From Cladobotryum mycophilum (Eukaryota > Ascomycota > Sordariomycetes > Hypocreales > Hypocreaceae): a stretch of DNA of 64,000 bases. This document shows, piece after piece, positions 34,580 through 46,855 of the stretch; within the stretch, counting starts at the first letter, position 1; each line of letters begins with the position of its first letter. The notes beneath the pieces are model-generated. The model saw nothing but the letters and a program-made list of their open reading frames with translations. It was not told where the DNA came from and did not search any database. The stretch is taken from positions 1,054,001 through 1,118,000 of the forward strand of contig JAVFKD010000004.1 in assembly GCA_036429605.1 (NCBI GenBank). Direction: 5' to 3'. Made by a program: the position numbers and the translations under genes.

Positions 34580-35289
34580 TTGGACATTTGGCCCCACTGC
34601 CGGAATGGCTGGATATTGCGAGTTATTATGCCGATGAATAATGAATACCCCCAAACAGACGAGAGAGATGTGCACCACTCACATCCACCGATTCGCTGCT
34701 TCAGAAAAACATAAGACACCTTGGCCCTAGCGGTCTGGAGGAGTCAAATGTCAAGAGTCCCATCTTGCTAAGCTGGAGCTCGCGGAGTAGAATCCGAATT
34801 ACATACCGATAACCACTCGGCAACCATAATGAGGCTCGATCCGATAAGAGGATGTCAAGGGAGGGAAGGCTGGTGCTGTATAATGGCTTGCTTGGTGGAG
34901 GAAATAGGAGCTTGGAGTCACTTGTTACAACGCATTCATGAGGAGGAAACTTGGAGTTATATGAGACTAAGTGAGAAATCAAATCTAGAATTTTGAATGT
35001 GGGAGGCGTGTGCTGTCTAAAGTAACATACATTTTGGTCCGTTTGAAGACGTTCCCATTCCATCACAGCCGAGCCTCCCAAATAAACCTCTTGCTCCCCT
35101 GTACAGTGAAATAGAATCAATGAAAAAATGGTATTCGGACAGAGGAAAAAGAGACACGTGTCACCTCAGCATACGGCGTAGTTCAATAAAAAAGAACAAA
35201 GGAGATGTCGCGAGATATGTGGGAGAAATAATTAGAGCCACTCCAAAGCTCAAGTTGTCTCTTCAATTCTACTGGGCAAGCCATATACC
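34580..35289. other. intergenic, convergent 3' region of CDC31 and epsin
   Basis: 710 bp between two convergent stop codons. A 139-codon minus-strand open frame at 34701-35120 shows no domain and is not called. Confidence 0.6.
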
Positions 35290-37145
35290 TTAGAACTGGA
35301 TTAAGTCCTGCCCTTGACCCGGTTGCTGCGGTCGCTGTTGAGCTCCAAACGGGTTGTTGCTCCCTTGACCACCAACGTTCGGGACCTGGCTACCATAGGT
35401 AAGGCCCGGCATTCCCGTATACTGCTGCCGTAAGAAAGGGTTGTTGCCGGTGGCCTCTGGGTTCAAACGAGCAAGGCCGGATCCCGCACTGTTGATAAAT
35501 GTTCCCGGGGCCGTGTGTTGCGCCGGAATACGTAGGTCTCCTGTGTTACCAAAAGTATCCATACCTTCTCCCGAAGCTAGTAGTGCATTCAATTTAGATT
35601 CGTGCTCACTAAGCTCCCTTTGTGGGGCGGCGAAAGCCGGCTTATGCTGCTGCTGCTGCTGCTGGATGGGATTAAAGGCTGGTTGATTAAAGGAGGATGT
35701 TTGGTTAAATGAAGAGGGCTGGTTGAAGGTAGAGAGTGTCTTCTGCTCTGGCAAAGTGCCAAGGTGCGATGTCGACGGTCGAGCTGACTGAGGCCTGTTG
35801 AACTGAGCAAAGGGATTGTTGGAGCCGGTTGGTGTCGGTTTCAAGGATTGCTGCTGGTTGCTATTCGTGGCCCACGGGTTATTGCTACCCGGAGCAGGAG
35901 CAGGCTCTGGCTGTTGCGAAAGCGAGAATTGCTGTTGAGCAAACTGCTGCTGTTGCTGTTGCTGCTGTTGCGCCAGTTGCTGTTGTTGAGCATATTGCTG
36001 CTGGTTGTTCGGGACTGAAAGGAATGAATCCATGCCAAAACCCGTGGTCATACCAGGCTGCCAGCCGGTCTGTTGTGGCTGCTGATAACCGGTATATGCA
36101 TTCGCCATATATCCTGTCGGCTGAACCTGCATCTCCGTCTGAATAGGATTGGCGAAAAAGTCAACGGGGTTGCCCTGTTGGTACCCTTGGTTGAAACCAG
36201 TGTGTTGAGGCTGTGATGTCTGCTGCGGGCTGTCATCAAAGAGAGAGGCAGCGTTGCTGTCTTCCAGCTCTCGGCGTCTTCTCTCATCTTCCTCTTGGCT
36301 GAGCTTAATCGCCTTTGCCAGGTCATCATCAGTGTCAACTGTGCGGCCTTCTCTCCTCCTTCTATCTTCCTCTTCTTGGTGTTTACTAGCCTCTATGGCA
36401 AGTCGATACTCGGCATCATCCTCTTCGGTACCGGGGGCAGTTCGTCTCTCCCGCTGTCGTCTCTGAGACGGCTCAGCAACATGCTGCTGCGTCTGATATT
36501 CCTCTAGTCCAGTAACCCGGGATTTCCATGATTTCCGGTCGCTTCGCTCTGCTCGCAGTCGCTCGTCATTAAGGATGAGTGCAGTGAGCTCCTTCGCCGC
36601 CACTCGGACTACCAAATTATCAGCATGTGCGTGCCCCAGAAAGTGGCAGGATTCAATTACCGTTTTGGCCGACATCGCGGCCTTCCTCGTCAACATACTG
36701 GAATTCCCTCAATGTCTTGATGATGTAGATGCTTTGACGGGCCCATGTAACCACCAACTCCGAACCCTCGTGCAAGCAGTAATCGAGAACCTTTAAGGCT
36801 TTGAGGACGTGGCGCCAGTTTTTGCCTTTGTCGTTCAGCCTCTTATCAAGCATGTCCATAATGTCGTAGAATTCGGTTGATCTACGCGCGAATCATTAGT
36901 ACGGTTTACCTTCAGTCGAGCTGCGAGGAGCGGAAACCTACGTGTTAAAGGTCATTTGAGCAATCTCGCTCATTTGCGTCCCAGTAGGGCCCCACGGGTC
37001 ATTGCTTGTAGCTACAGACAAGAATCGTCAGTCCATCGCGTCGGAAGGGGAGGGAATTGGATTGCGCCAAACCTTCTCTGACCTTGACCTGGGCATGTGA
37101 GTACCCTTTGGTCACATTCTTCACGCTGCGCATAACCTTGGACAT
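35290..37145 (-). CDS. ENT1: epsin (Ent1/Ent2-like endocytic adaptor)
   Basis: Endocytic adaptor that binds PtdIns(4,5)P2, ubiquitinated cargo, EH-domain proteins and clathrin at the plasma membrane. Four exons join in frame: 37145-37073, 37011-36942, 36881-36661 and 36608-35290, giving 560 aa. The ENTH domain occupies about 1-150: MSKVMRSVKNVTKGYSHAQV, VREATSNDPWGPTGTQMSEI, LKALKVLDYCLHEGSELVVT and VRVAAKELTALILNDERLRA. Two ubiquitin-interacting motifs follow (AEYRLAIEASKHQEEE and DLAKAIKLSQEEDERRR). The rest is Gln-rich with poly-Q encoded by CAG/CAA near 35940-36000 and several NPF motifs (SNNPFAQF, GNNPFLRQ, SNNPFGAQ). The protein ends GQGQDLIQF, a clathrin-box-like terminus as in yeast epsins. 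Whether it is the Ent1 or Ent2 counterpart cannot be said; filamentous fungi usually have one. Confidence 0.95.
35940..36000 (-). repeat. coding CAG/CAA repeat (poly-Q) in epsin
   Basis: Tandem CAG and CAA codons give interrupted glutamine runs in the epsin C-terminal region. Confidence 0.85.
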
Positions 37146-39374
37146 GTTGGGCGATTGAGTTGGTAGATTTAGGGAAAGCGATTGGTGGTTTTGAGTCAAT
37201 TGACAAGGTTCCGGCGTGTGGTGTGAGGTGTAGGAAGGGCTTCGAAGCTGCCCTAGCCTCCTAGAGGATGTCGCAGGCAAGCAAGCAGACGAGTTGGCTC
37301 TCGAGACGACAGATTTGCTCTCAGGCAAGTTGATCGCGAGTTGCTATATGCCCCAGTACTCTAACAAAGGACGGGCGATTGACAATTCGGCGACGCAGAG
37401 AACAGGAGTAAAAAGGCAGTCCCGGCTTTCGGCGGCGACGGGACGAGCCTTGATGATTTTAGTCGTTGGCGGGGGTTGGTCGATCGCAATGCAGTTCACG
37501 CCAGGCAACACTTGGCAAGAGGGATTGTTGGTGCTATGATGGTGGTGATGCCGATGCTGATGCACAGCACGATGACAAGCAAACCGTAGCGGCGCGCAAT
37601 TCAAGATGAAGAAAGTTGGCGACGTGGTTTGCGAGTGATTAAGAGGGCCCCCTGGAGCCGGCAGGTGGCGAGGTTGTGAACGCGGATAGTCAGGGTCGTA
37701 GTGGATGGGAGCAGTAACAGTAGGAACAAGAGCACTGTGGACAGTGGTTGGTTACCCTTATAACAGATGGTAAGGTAGCTGGAGGTAAGTAGTGGTAGCA
37801 GTAGTAGGTAAGGTAGTGGAGGTGATGGAGATTGGATGATGGATGATGCAGACTGGTCTTGGTCTGGCCGGCGGCTCTGCAGATTCCAGCTGGGTCAACA
37901 TTAAAGCTAGCCGAGTCAGTAATACAGTTTGCGTACGCAGGAAAGCTTGTCTTGATTACGTTAGGACAAAAAAAAAAAAGAGGAATAAAGAATGGATGTT
38001 GGTTCAAAGCAAAAATCGATAAAATACAAGTACCTACTTGGACGGAGTATTGAAGTATTAGGTGGAAGGACAAAAAGGACTCGTCACTATTAGACGGAGA
38101 ATGCCTGCTATTTCGTTTAATGATCATTTTTGTCAGCCCATTTAAAAAAGAGCCTGGCCTGGACTTACGTCACGCGAGTGGTGGCACAAGCCCCCAGCCA
38201 CGTCACGTCAAACTTGGTTGGGTGAGTGAAATACAAGAGGAAGGTCGCTAAGCATGAGACATGAGGTACCTGTTACGAAGCATCCTTTACAGCAGGTTTA
38301 TTGAGTTAAAGCCTGTCCTGTCCGTCAGCTTGCACATGGAAGCTTACCTCGAAACTCAATCTGCAGTGATTTACAGAGTACTCCGTACCTTGCTTGGACA
38401 TGATCATGGTCCCTAAATAAACTACCTCGTAGTACCTAGTACTTATCTACTTTGTATTTCCCACTCTATCAAACTCCAAATTACTCTCTCTCGCTTCTCC
38501 TTGGAAATGCCTCTCCTTTCCTTTGCTAAAGTACAATCGGGGGGTCTTAATTTCCTCCTACAAAGAAACCTCAGACTGCCCAGGGTTCGTATATCCCGCG
38601 GCGGCCAATGCACGAACCATGTCCTGCCTGCGTATCTCCCTCCCTCTAACTGAGAGCAGGGAGGGGAACAGCAAACTTGAACTATTTACTCCGTACTCCT
38701 AACTAGGTATCAATCGTGGCTTCATTTTACACGCCTAATAATTTAGGGACTTATTTCTAGTAGGACCCATAGTCAAATCAAAGCATGTTCATACGAGTAC
38801 ATCGAGATGAAATCTATGGATATCTGCTTTTTTTCTTTTCTTAGTAACTTAGTTCATCTGTCAGTCAGAGACCAAAACTTTTATGTACGTATGAGTATAG
38901 GTTTGGGATTAGCCAAATCTCGTCTTATTCGCCTCCTGGAACATGATAAATCCAACAGATGAACAATACCGCTGTTTATATTCTCTTGGCTGCAGAGCCC
39001 CCCAATATAATTTCTTCTTCTTTCTTAATTTCTCCTCTCTTCCCTCTTTTGGCGAATGGTCCCTCTTGATGCAGGTAATTGTGACTTTTCGCAAACCTGC
39101 AGCTCTAGGTTAGGCTGGGAGGCCTTCAATCATGCTGTCTCATCACTGCCTCATTGAGGAATGCCTTGTCCTCCAAACTGTCAATTAGTCTAGGCTGATG
39201 CATAGGCTTAAAGATACATATTAACCAGCGAACATGATCGAGCCTCACTTACGTTGCCCGAGATGTATATGTAGATGAATCCATAGCCACGATGAAGCTG
39301 TGCGAAAAGATATAACCGACATTATTCTTCTTATTATTTTTTGAAACACCCTCACACCACTGCACAAGGTTTAA
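37146..39374. other. 2.2-kb intergenic region, no gene seen
   Basis: Between epsin (minus) and the HET gene (plus), so it carries both upstream regions. Short TACTCCGTAC-type motifs occur at 38379-38388 and 38688-38697, and GTAC/CCTAG-rich words lie around 38400-38445. The 145-codon minus-strand frame at 37690-38127 looks like chance. Any first exon of the HET gene would have to lie near the right end. Confidence 0.55.
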
Positions 39375-41191
39375 TTCTCTGAATCTCAAAGCTCGGAGCA
39401 TCTTGGACGTCATGGAAATACCCAGGACATCGTCGCAGGACCCCCTCAGTATTCTCAGCCAAAAGGCCAAACGGCTGTCAAGCTGCATCCAGATTGGATC
39501 AATATTGATGACTTGCGAACCTGGGTTAGGTCCTGCGATGAGAAACATGGCGCTTCCTGCGCGCCGTCGCCGGATCTAACTGGCCGTCCAGAATGGCTCA
39601 TAGATGTCTGCGATAACTGCATCGTGCCCGCGGAATCTCACCATCGATATTTGGCCCTGAGCTATGTCTGGGGCCAAGTATCTGCTGCTGAGACGACGTT
39701 GGCGAATGTCAGCGGAATGAGACAGCCGGGGTCGTTGTCCCCTTTGAACAACAAGTTCATCGTACCAAAGACTATTCAGCATGCCATGGGACTTGTGCGA
39801 CTGCTCTCCGAGCGCTACCTCTGGGTCGATCGCTTCTGCATTTGCCAAGATGACGAAGCTTCCAAGCACTCGCAAATAAATAATATGGGTGGAATTTTTG
39901 CCAACGCACATGTCACCATCATTGCTGCGAATGGCTGGGATGCGGATCATGGGTTGCGAGGCATCAAAGGAGTCACTGAGCCACGTCAGATCTCGCCCAA
40001 CTTTGACCACGATTACATGGAATCTCTCCAGCCTTTTTCGACTATTTGGGTTGGTATTTTTCATTATTTATATATCTTATTTTCTATTGAGCTGTGCGCT
40101 TGAGACTCGGCGACTGACAATTGTGTACTCACAAGTATCACAGAGGCTGGACCTTTCAGGAGCTGTTCTTCTCCAAGCGCAAGATCTTCTTTCAGTACCA
40201 AGTGGCGGTCTGGGAATGTTCTTGTAGCCTGTGGCATGAAGGGACTGGGCTGACAGGACACGTGCCGACATCAAATGATGGTGCTGGGAACCATTCAAGC
40301 GTTCGGAGCATGTCGCCATGGGGGATTTCGCAAATCCCCAAGGAACCCGATCTTCAACTCTATTTCCGAATTGTAGGCCACTACAACGATAGAAAGCTTT
40401 CATTCCCGGAGGACGGCTACAGAGCTTTTCTTGGTGTCATCACGGCCCTCACTCCTATTTTCCCGGGCGGCTTCATCTGGGGTCTGCCAGTCACGTCCTT
40501 TGCCGAGTCCCTTTTATGGGTACCTCTACAACAGGGTAAAAGGAGAATGCCAAAGAAAACGCAGACATCAGATCAACTTCCAAGTTGGTCCTGGGTCGGA
40601 TGGGAAGGTCCTGTCAGTCCAATCCAGGGCATTGAAGGATGGGTTCCCTACCGGAAGCCACCGGCTGTTTCGGGCGTCCATGCACTTTGTGAATGGAAAT
40701 GGCCAAGCAAAGGGCATATGACGCAACTGAGAGATAAAACTCGCTGTGATAGGCCCTCTGGTGACGAGTCGCCTTCTGAACATAGAGAGATCGAGACTGA
40801 GCTGTCAAATCTCCTCCGGATCGACTCGGAGACGACCAAGGTGCCATTACATAGCTACGTACACTGGATTGATGGCGGAGAACCCGTTGATAAATATGAA
40901 CATAGAGGGTACAATGAATGGCTAGACACCAAAATAGGGAGTGAAGGCAACAGGCAACAGTTTGAGGTTGTGCTGATCGCGCGGTCCATAAATGCGAGCT
41001 ATTCGACCCAGCACGGGAAGCTTAAGAAGACGGAAGAGGAGACGCTCCTGCAAATTGATCCAACTTGGTGCAATTGCATTATTTTTGAGAAGAGAGATGG
41101 CCTTGCGTATAGGATTGGGGTCGTCATTATCCCAGAGTCACAGTGGAGGGCGATGAAGAAGAAGAGGAGGGAAACCTTAGTTTTCGCTTGA
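39375..41191 (+). CDS. HET-domain (heterokaryon incompatibility) protein, 5' end unresolved
   Basis: Protein with the HET domain found in fungal self/non-self recognition genes, where it can trigger cell death on hyphal fusion. Exons 39375?-40049 and 40136-41191 join in frame. HET motifs are HRYLALSYVWG, VPKTIQHAMGLVRLLSERYL, LWVDRFCICQDDEASKHSQI, AHVTIIAANGWDADHGLRG and, across the intron, TIWYHRGWTFQELFFSKRKI. The C-terminal half has the usual PSWSWVGWEGPV segment. The coding frame is open from 39375, just after TAA at 39372, and the segment DDLRTWVRSCDEKHGASC before the domain matches the usual HET lead-in. No ATG lies in frame before LANVSGM, which is inside the domain. Either an upstream exon supplies the start or the gene has lost its 5' end. 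It stands between housekeeping genes. Confidence 0.82.
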
Positions 41192-41737
41192 GGGATGTTT
41201 AGGTAGGTAGATGGAGTATTCGTGGAGAGTGATGAAGAGTTTACAGTGAGTCAATCGAATTGAAATACGTGTTGCTGGGACAGCTACTACTAATATCAAA
41301 AATGTTACAAGTGTTACGTTCATAGCTAGTATCCCACCCTCGATCTGATATTTCAAAACAATTCCTCTCTATTGAAGCTGAGCTAGATACCTATGATGGG
41401 ACGCTTCCCGTGTCTCTGCTCATTACCCTCGTTGCTTGTCATTTCCCCAGCAAGATGTCATTGCATCTTTTCCAGCATCTGCGCCTTCAGCCATGAAACC
41501 GCATCTCCGATTCAACCCGCCATGACCCGCCATGTAAACCATGTAAGTAAAACTCCCTAGAACCTCCCTAGAGCCTTCCCAGCTATACCGTAATGTCTTG
41601 GATCGAGAACCGCCAGAAATATGAAAATCTCCCATGGTAGATCTTCTTGAAATAAGAAAAATAAAGCAAATATTGATGTAAATCCCAAAGAGAGGGGGGG
41701 GGATGAGACTCCTCTTGTTCGAGAGAAGAGAAAACGC
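41192..41737. other. intergenic, convergent region
   Basis: 546 bp between the convergent HET gene and the acidic protein gene. A run of nine G lies at 41694-41702. No gene seen. Confidence 0.6.
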
Positions 41738-44528
41738 TCACTCCGCGGTTCGAGTTCTCTTCGAAGCGTCGCCATCATCCGGGCCTCGATCGTGTGAACG
41801 CTTCCTTGATCCCGCTGCGCCCAGATTAGTACCGGGCAAAAAGCCTTCAATGCTGTCGTCGGGAGTTTCGGTCAAGTCCAGAACTGGCGTCTCCCTCTGG
41901 GACATCACTGTACTCTCTCTGTTGCTCTGGCGCAGACTTGTGATGGTGCTCGCCGTGCCCCTACGCGGGGGAGGCACTCCGGGACTGTAAAACATGCTGC
42001 TCTCTTCGCGGTGTATATTGCGAAACATGGCGGAAATACCAGAGCCGGCCACGGAAGCCGAGGAGGAGTGTCGGTTTATGGGCCGCTCGCCCGTGGCTTC
42101 CTCCAAAGAGTCCGTAGAGGTCGGCGATGGTGGCACGTATCCATCGTCACTGACAAATAAGGGACTGTCTGGTATAGTGGCCTCTCTGGGGGCCTGGGCA
42201 ACCGGTGTCGTCTCCCGGTCCTCACGAGCAGCGTTGTCGAGAGTTTCAGCGTCATCGACCGTTAGATCGATAACCGCAGAGTGTAAAATGACAGTCCCGG
42301 TGTCGCTGTCATCGTCCCCACCCTGGTCCATAGTCTCATCATCCTGGCGTTCTTGGTCAACAAGAGATGCATTTAATACCCCAGAATTGAACAATCCAAG
42401 GTTTACTTCCCCATGCATTCTTGGGGAGAGAACTGATCCATCTTGATCATCAAGATGGAGATTATTAAATCCGGATAGTGCCCTGAAAGTAGAAGTGGCA
42501 TTTCCAAGTTCCCGGTTGGGACTCGATTGAGAGCTACCATCAGAATCAGAACCGGAATTGGGACCAGAATCGGAGTCTTGCGGTTCTGAAACACCGCGGT
42601 TTGCAACGGGGTTTACTGTAGGACGCGGGGTGTCTGATCCAGAGTCTGACCCGGAGTCTGATCCGGAGCTGGAACCCGAGTCAGAGTCAGAGTCAGAGTT
42701 GGAGTCAGAATCAGAGTCGGAGTCGGAGTTGGAGCCGGGATCGGAAGATGCATCACTCTCAATGAGGATGGCTTCGGTAGGAGTGGTCCCTACATGGCGC
42801 TCGCAATATGTGGATAGCAAGTCCCACTCATTCTCCGATGGCTGAAAAGCACTGACAAGAGGCACGAGGTTTCTGAGCAGAGATCTTTCCCTGTCGTCGC
42901 ACGTTTTGGGTCTCCGAACGGCATTGTTTATGTCCATTATGAAGGTGAAATCTCTGACAATCCGCTTCCTCTCTCTGCCCCTCAACCAGTAGTCAAAATC
43001 CCAAAACTCAATGTTCCCGAGGCCGCGAAGGCAGTGGAGGAAATCCAATCCCTGGAGCGTCCTCAGGGATCGATTCAGTCTGAAGTTGGGTTGAACGATG
43101 GTCTTGTCCCTCATATAACGAACCATGCCTCTGGTCTCGTGCTTGCGACGCATGTACTCTGGGTTCGACTCCTGAATGTACACACCAATGCTTTGGAGAC
43201 GAATGGCCTCAGGAAGCCAAGCCAGGGCATGTGTTCGGCGGGAGATGTATTTACCTCGGTCGTTGATAGGATAGGTCATGTACTGCGACCCGACCCAGAG
43301 AATCTCAATGTGTTGCAGGCGCTGAATCTTTGCTCCAATACCCTTCGCAAAGCGACCCTATTCGCCGAGTGAAGAGAAAGCGAACTTGTTCTCGCCATAG
43401 AATAAATGGCTCCCCCAGAAGTGCCACTTCTTGCACACCAACAGGGGGGCCAGTGTGACGTTGGGCTCTGGCGCCTGCGTGATACTGACCCTGGATCGGC
43501 CAACGTGGAAACGATGGAGGAAACATTGTTTTCCAAATCGATTATATAGCACCGCCTCTAGTGGTTGATGCGGGTCAAGTCGTGATATCGCGTGAACAAC
43601 CCTGTTTTCGTGCACCAGACAGTGTTTGAGGATTCGAAATTGCACGGCTTCAGGTAGAGGACTGCGCCGAAGAACCTGACTCTCTTCGCATCGGCGTCCG
43701 GGAGCCAGCGTTGCGATGTGGCTGAGATAACTCTCGGGAGTTGTCAATTTGAGCTCGGGATGAATCTTTTCCAGAACGGGCGACGAATTGCCCTCTCTGC
43801 AGGAGATCTTGTAGATTTCTAGCCAGCTCAGTGCCCAGATACTCCTTTCCACAAATGCGCGGACGTGTTCGGGCCATTTCTGCATATGAAATTTGTTAGA
43901 AACCAAGAAAGACAAAAGACAGGGGATGCTTCTCAGAATATACCGGCTCATTGTTCTTATGCCCCTTTTTGCTCAGCTCTCGAATTTTCTCCTTGAGCTT
44001 TTCAATTTCTATCCCAGCGAGCCGAAGAAGCTCCTCCAGATGAGCAATCTTTCGTTTTCGGAGATAGGACTTTTCGTGAACGGCTTGCCATCGCGGCTTG
44101 CAGGTCTCTACGCATGGGCCGAAAAATTCCAAATCACCTTCATCATCGGAGTCGGCGACAAAGAGATCAGGGTCATTGCTAGCCTCGCTGCTTTGGGTGT
44201 TTTCGGAATAAGAGCTATTGATGCTTGCGATGTCACTCGTCTGAGAACTAGCCACATCCTGATCATTCATAAGGTTGTCAATATTGTTGCTGCTCTGTGA
44301 AAATTCCCTGGCGGACACTTCGGCACTAATCTGGACATCATTGTAATCTGCCATTATGGTGTCGGCGTTTGATTCTACGTCCTCATCCATGGTGTCGCCT
44401 TGGTTGAAGGGCCTATCTCCATTGACGACGCTACCTCCATTCATGGATAGATCATCATGCTCTGAGCTCGCCGGGCTTGGGATTGACGGGGTCAGGTTGA
44501 CGACAGGAAGTTCCTCGTCGTCATCCAT
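41738..44528 (-). CDS. fungal-specific protein of unknown function, interrupted by one in-frame TAG
   Basis: Exons 44528-43944 and 43879-41738 join in phase to 909 codons. The N-terminus is acidic and Ser-rich (MDDDEELPVVNL), followed by a probable coiled coil around 145-185 (RKRKIAHLEELLRLAGIEIE, KLKEKIRELSKK). A conserved-looking globular part spans roughly 195-530: KWPEHVRAFVERSIWALSWL, VCKKWHFWGSHLFYGENKFA, FSSLGE, then QRLQHIEILWVGSQYMTYPI, YISRRTHALAWLPEAIRL and LRTLQGLDFLHCLRGL. I recall similar hypothetical proteins in other Sordariomycetes but no function. A long Asp-Ser repeat follows (42645-42735), then a disordered tail ending ASKRTRTAE. Codon 369 (43360-43358) is TAG, where I expect an aromatic residue between SSLGE and GRFAKGIG. 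Both sides stay open and look conserved, so it is a recent pseudogene, a base error, or a readthrough site. Confidence 0.72.
42645..42735 (-). repeat. coding Asp-Ser repeat tract
   Basis: Tandem GAC/GAT and TCT/TCC/TCA codons encode alternating Asp, Ser, Gly and Asn. The sequence is degenerate at the DNA level, which suggests an old repeat or selection for the acidic Ser-rich composition. Confidence 0.8.
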
Positions 44529-45629
44529 GGTGTCGTGGAGGATTGATGAGAACGGAAAGCAATGCTAAATGGATTCAACAATAAAGACTCGAGACTGGGC
44601 TTTGAATAGGGAGATGAGTAAGAAAGCAAAGACTCGGGGATCAGCAAGGTGATTTGTGCGAGTAAATGAAGAGGCTTAGAGGTAGCGATATGGAAGGAGA
44701 GAATAGGGAAACGATTTGCACGGCTGTGATGGTGATGCTTGGCTACGAATCTGTATAGATGTTGGAACGCATAAGCACAGAGACGGAGAGGAAGAGAGAG
44801 AGAGAGGGAGAGGGAGGTGTGGAATTGTTAAAAGTAAGGGCAAATGAAGAGAGAAAGAAAGCCGAATTTATAGCAGAGCCTGCAAGGCATCATATTTTGA
44901 TGCCTTCAAAGAGCCTTACTGCCTAAATTTTGAGTCAAGGCCGTGTTGTTGGAGATGAATCACAGCTTTTGTTGTGGTGTAAGTCGTATCCAGCCTTTGG
45001 TAGACGAAGGGTTAGACAATGCACCGAACATGGTTTCTTGCGCCAAACAACAAAAAAAGCCCAGGGGTATTTTTGGGAAAACGCTTCCCAGAGGAGGTTT
45101 TGATGCTCTTTATTCTGAATTCTTCTATTTCTTATTAGTCAAGTCTCGTCTTAAAGCTATGGATGGAAGTTCGTCTCATATCAATCGAAGTCCTTGAAAA
45201 AGACGAAGTTGTGGAGAACGCCGAGAAGTGAGATGAGTAGCTCAGGTAGCATTTTGAAAGATGGACCGAATCCTTCACTCAATCTACTCTGTACACCTCT
45301 GCCTATCTAGTCCCTAACAGTAACGGCATTTGCTGTTCAATGGCATATATTGTGCCCACGCTGCAATTATCATCGTGTATGTGAAATGCTGTCTGAGAGT
45401 CATGCTCTCGCCCATCACAGCTCCAGTTGCAAGACCTTTCAAATGCATATCTCTCACAGGGTTTGATGCAGCCAACTGGCGAGGAAACCGAATCACGCTC
45501 GACCAACCTTGTAGGCGCCTGCTAAAGAAGCTAAACATCGTGTATTGGTGTATCTCTTGACTGAAAGTACGCTGTATATCCCATTCAACACAACTCCTTT
45601 CTATCGCATTGTTTCTAATCCATTTATCT
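44529..45629. other. intergenic, no gene seen
   Basis: Upstream of the acidic protein gene and downstream of the carrier gene (both minus). It has a GA-rich repeat at 44790-44815. No supported gene. Confidence 0.6.
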
Positions 45630-46855
45630 CTATGTTTGCCATTTGCGGAATGTATCCATGACAGTTGTGAAAACCACAAGGAGAATACCACCTCCTGGAC
45701 CGAGACGGAGAACCTGAATTCCTATTAGCTGCGTTTCGACAAAATGTCACAAGATATTGGCAACTCACCTTTGGTACAAAGCCTTTGTACAAAGCAGCCG
45801 CACCCTCTTCTTTGAAGACTGTAGCAATAGCAGGCCATGCCCAATTATACTTGGGAATCTGTCCTGGCACCTTGGGGGTATTTTGTATCCTGCTCTTGAC
45901 TACATCCATGGGGGTATTCAACATTGTTCCGACAGTTCCACCGACTGCACCGGAGATCATGTCGTTGGTCATCCTCGCGCTCTTGGTTTCGGCCTTGGGG
46001 AGCATTTGGCGGACTTGGAAGATGCATCCGAAATAACCAGCGTTCCATAGGACGTGTCGCCACATTGTGCTCTCCAAACCCTGGTAGAGAGTAAGAGGTC
46101 CCTCATTCTTAACCGTCTTGATGACGCAGTCCACCATGCCGTTGTATTTGCCAGCGGAAGCCTTGTCCTGGAGACGAATCTTGATGAGTTCGAAGGGTAC
46201 GACAACGAAGGATTCGGTGGCACCAGCGGTGGCACCAGTGAGGACGGAGAGGGATTGGTTCATTTGGTTGACGCCAAACATTTTGCGGTAGACCTTGCCC
46301 CACTCGTCGTTGGCAGCGAATTTGATGGCTCGCTTCGGGGCCTCCATCAGGATGGGAGCGTTGATACCGCGGTATAGTCGTGAGAAGCTGCCCATGGTGT
46401 AAGACGTGAGCGGTTGCTGAGACGGACTGCACATGACGGCAGGGGAGGGCCTACCCTTCATTCTTGATGATCTTTGAGAAGCAATCGAGCATACCGGTGT
46501 AGGCCTCGGTTCCGGCTCCCTTACCGGTTTGCAGTTGTACTCGAGTCTTGACCACATCCAGCGGATACCTAGCAGGTAGGATGACAGTCAGTATGAAGTA
46601 TATCGGAAGTCGATCGCGGCGCCACGTACATGACCAGAATCTACACCAGCAAAGGACTGTTAGTGATTGCGACAACGAGAATGAAAGCGATAACGAAAGA
46701 AATATATATATCGTCATACCTCCGAGACACCGGCAATGGCGCCTGCGTGCAGCTATTAGCCATGAGGTTTCCAAGAATCAAGGACAATGATAATTCGTTC
46801 GTTTACCTGCGGCGAACTGGTACACGAAAGGCAAGGGCTTTTCGGTGGTAGACAT
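45630..46855 (-). CDS. ODC1: mitochondrial 2-oxodicarboxylate carrier (Odc1/Odc2-like)
   Basis: Mitochondrial carrier family exchanger of the inner membrane. The Odc group swaps 2-oxoadipate and 2-oxoglutarate, linking lysine and glutamate metabolism to the mitochondrion. Six exons: 46855-46807, 46742-46720 (23 nt), 46640-46630 (11 nt), 46568-46455, 46387-45769 and 45713-45630, giving 299 aa. All three carrier signatures are present: MYPLDVVKTRVQLQTGKG, VPFELIKIRLQDK and TPMDVVKSRIQNTPK. Further marks are YTGMLDCFSKIIKNEG, LYRGINAPILMEAPKRAIKF, ALYKGFVPKVLRLGPGGGIL and the end TVMDTFRKWQT. The two tiny exons are required to spell GAIAGVSEILVMYPLDVV at the first signature. Assignment to Odc rather than another dicarboxylate carrier rests on LMEAPKRAIKFAAND and overall likeness. 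Confidence 0.93.

Noticed and set aside
34701..35120. 139-codon minus-strand frame between CDC31 and epsin
   Set aside because: No domain, and it lies in a convergent 3' region.
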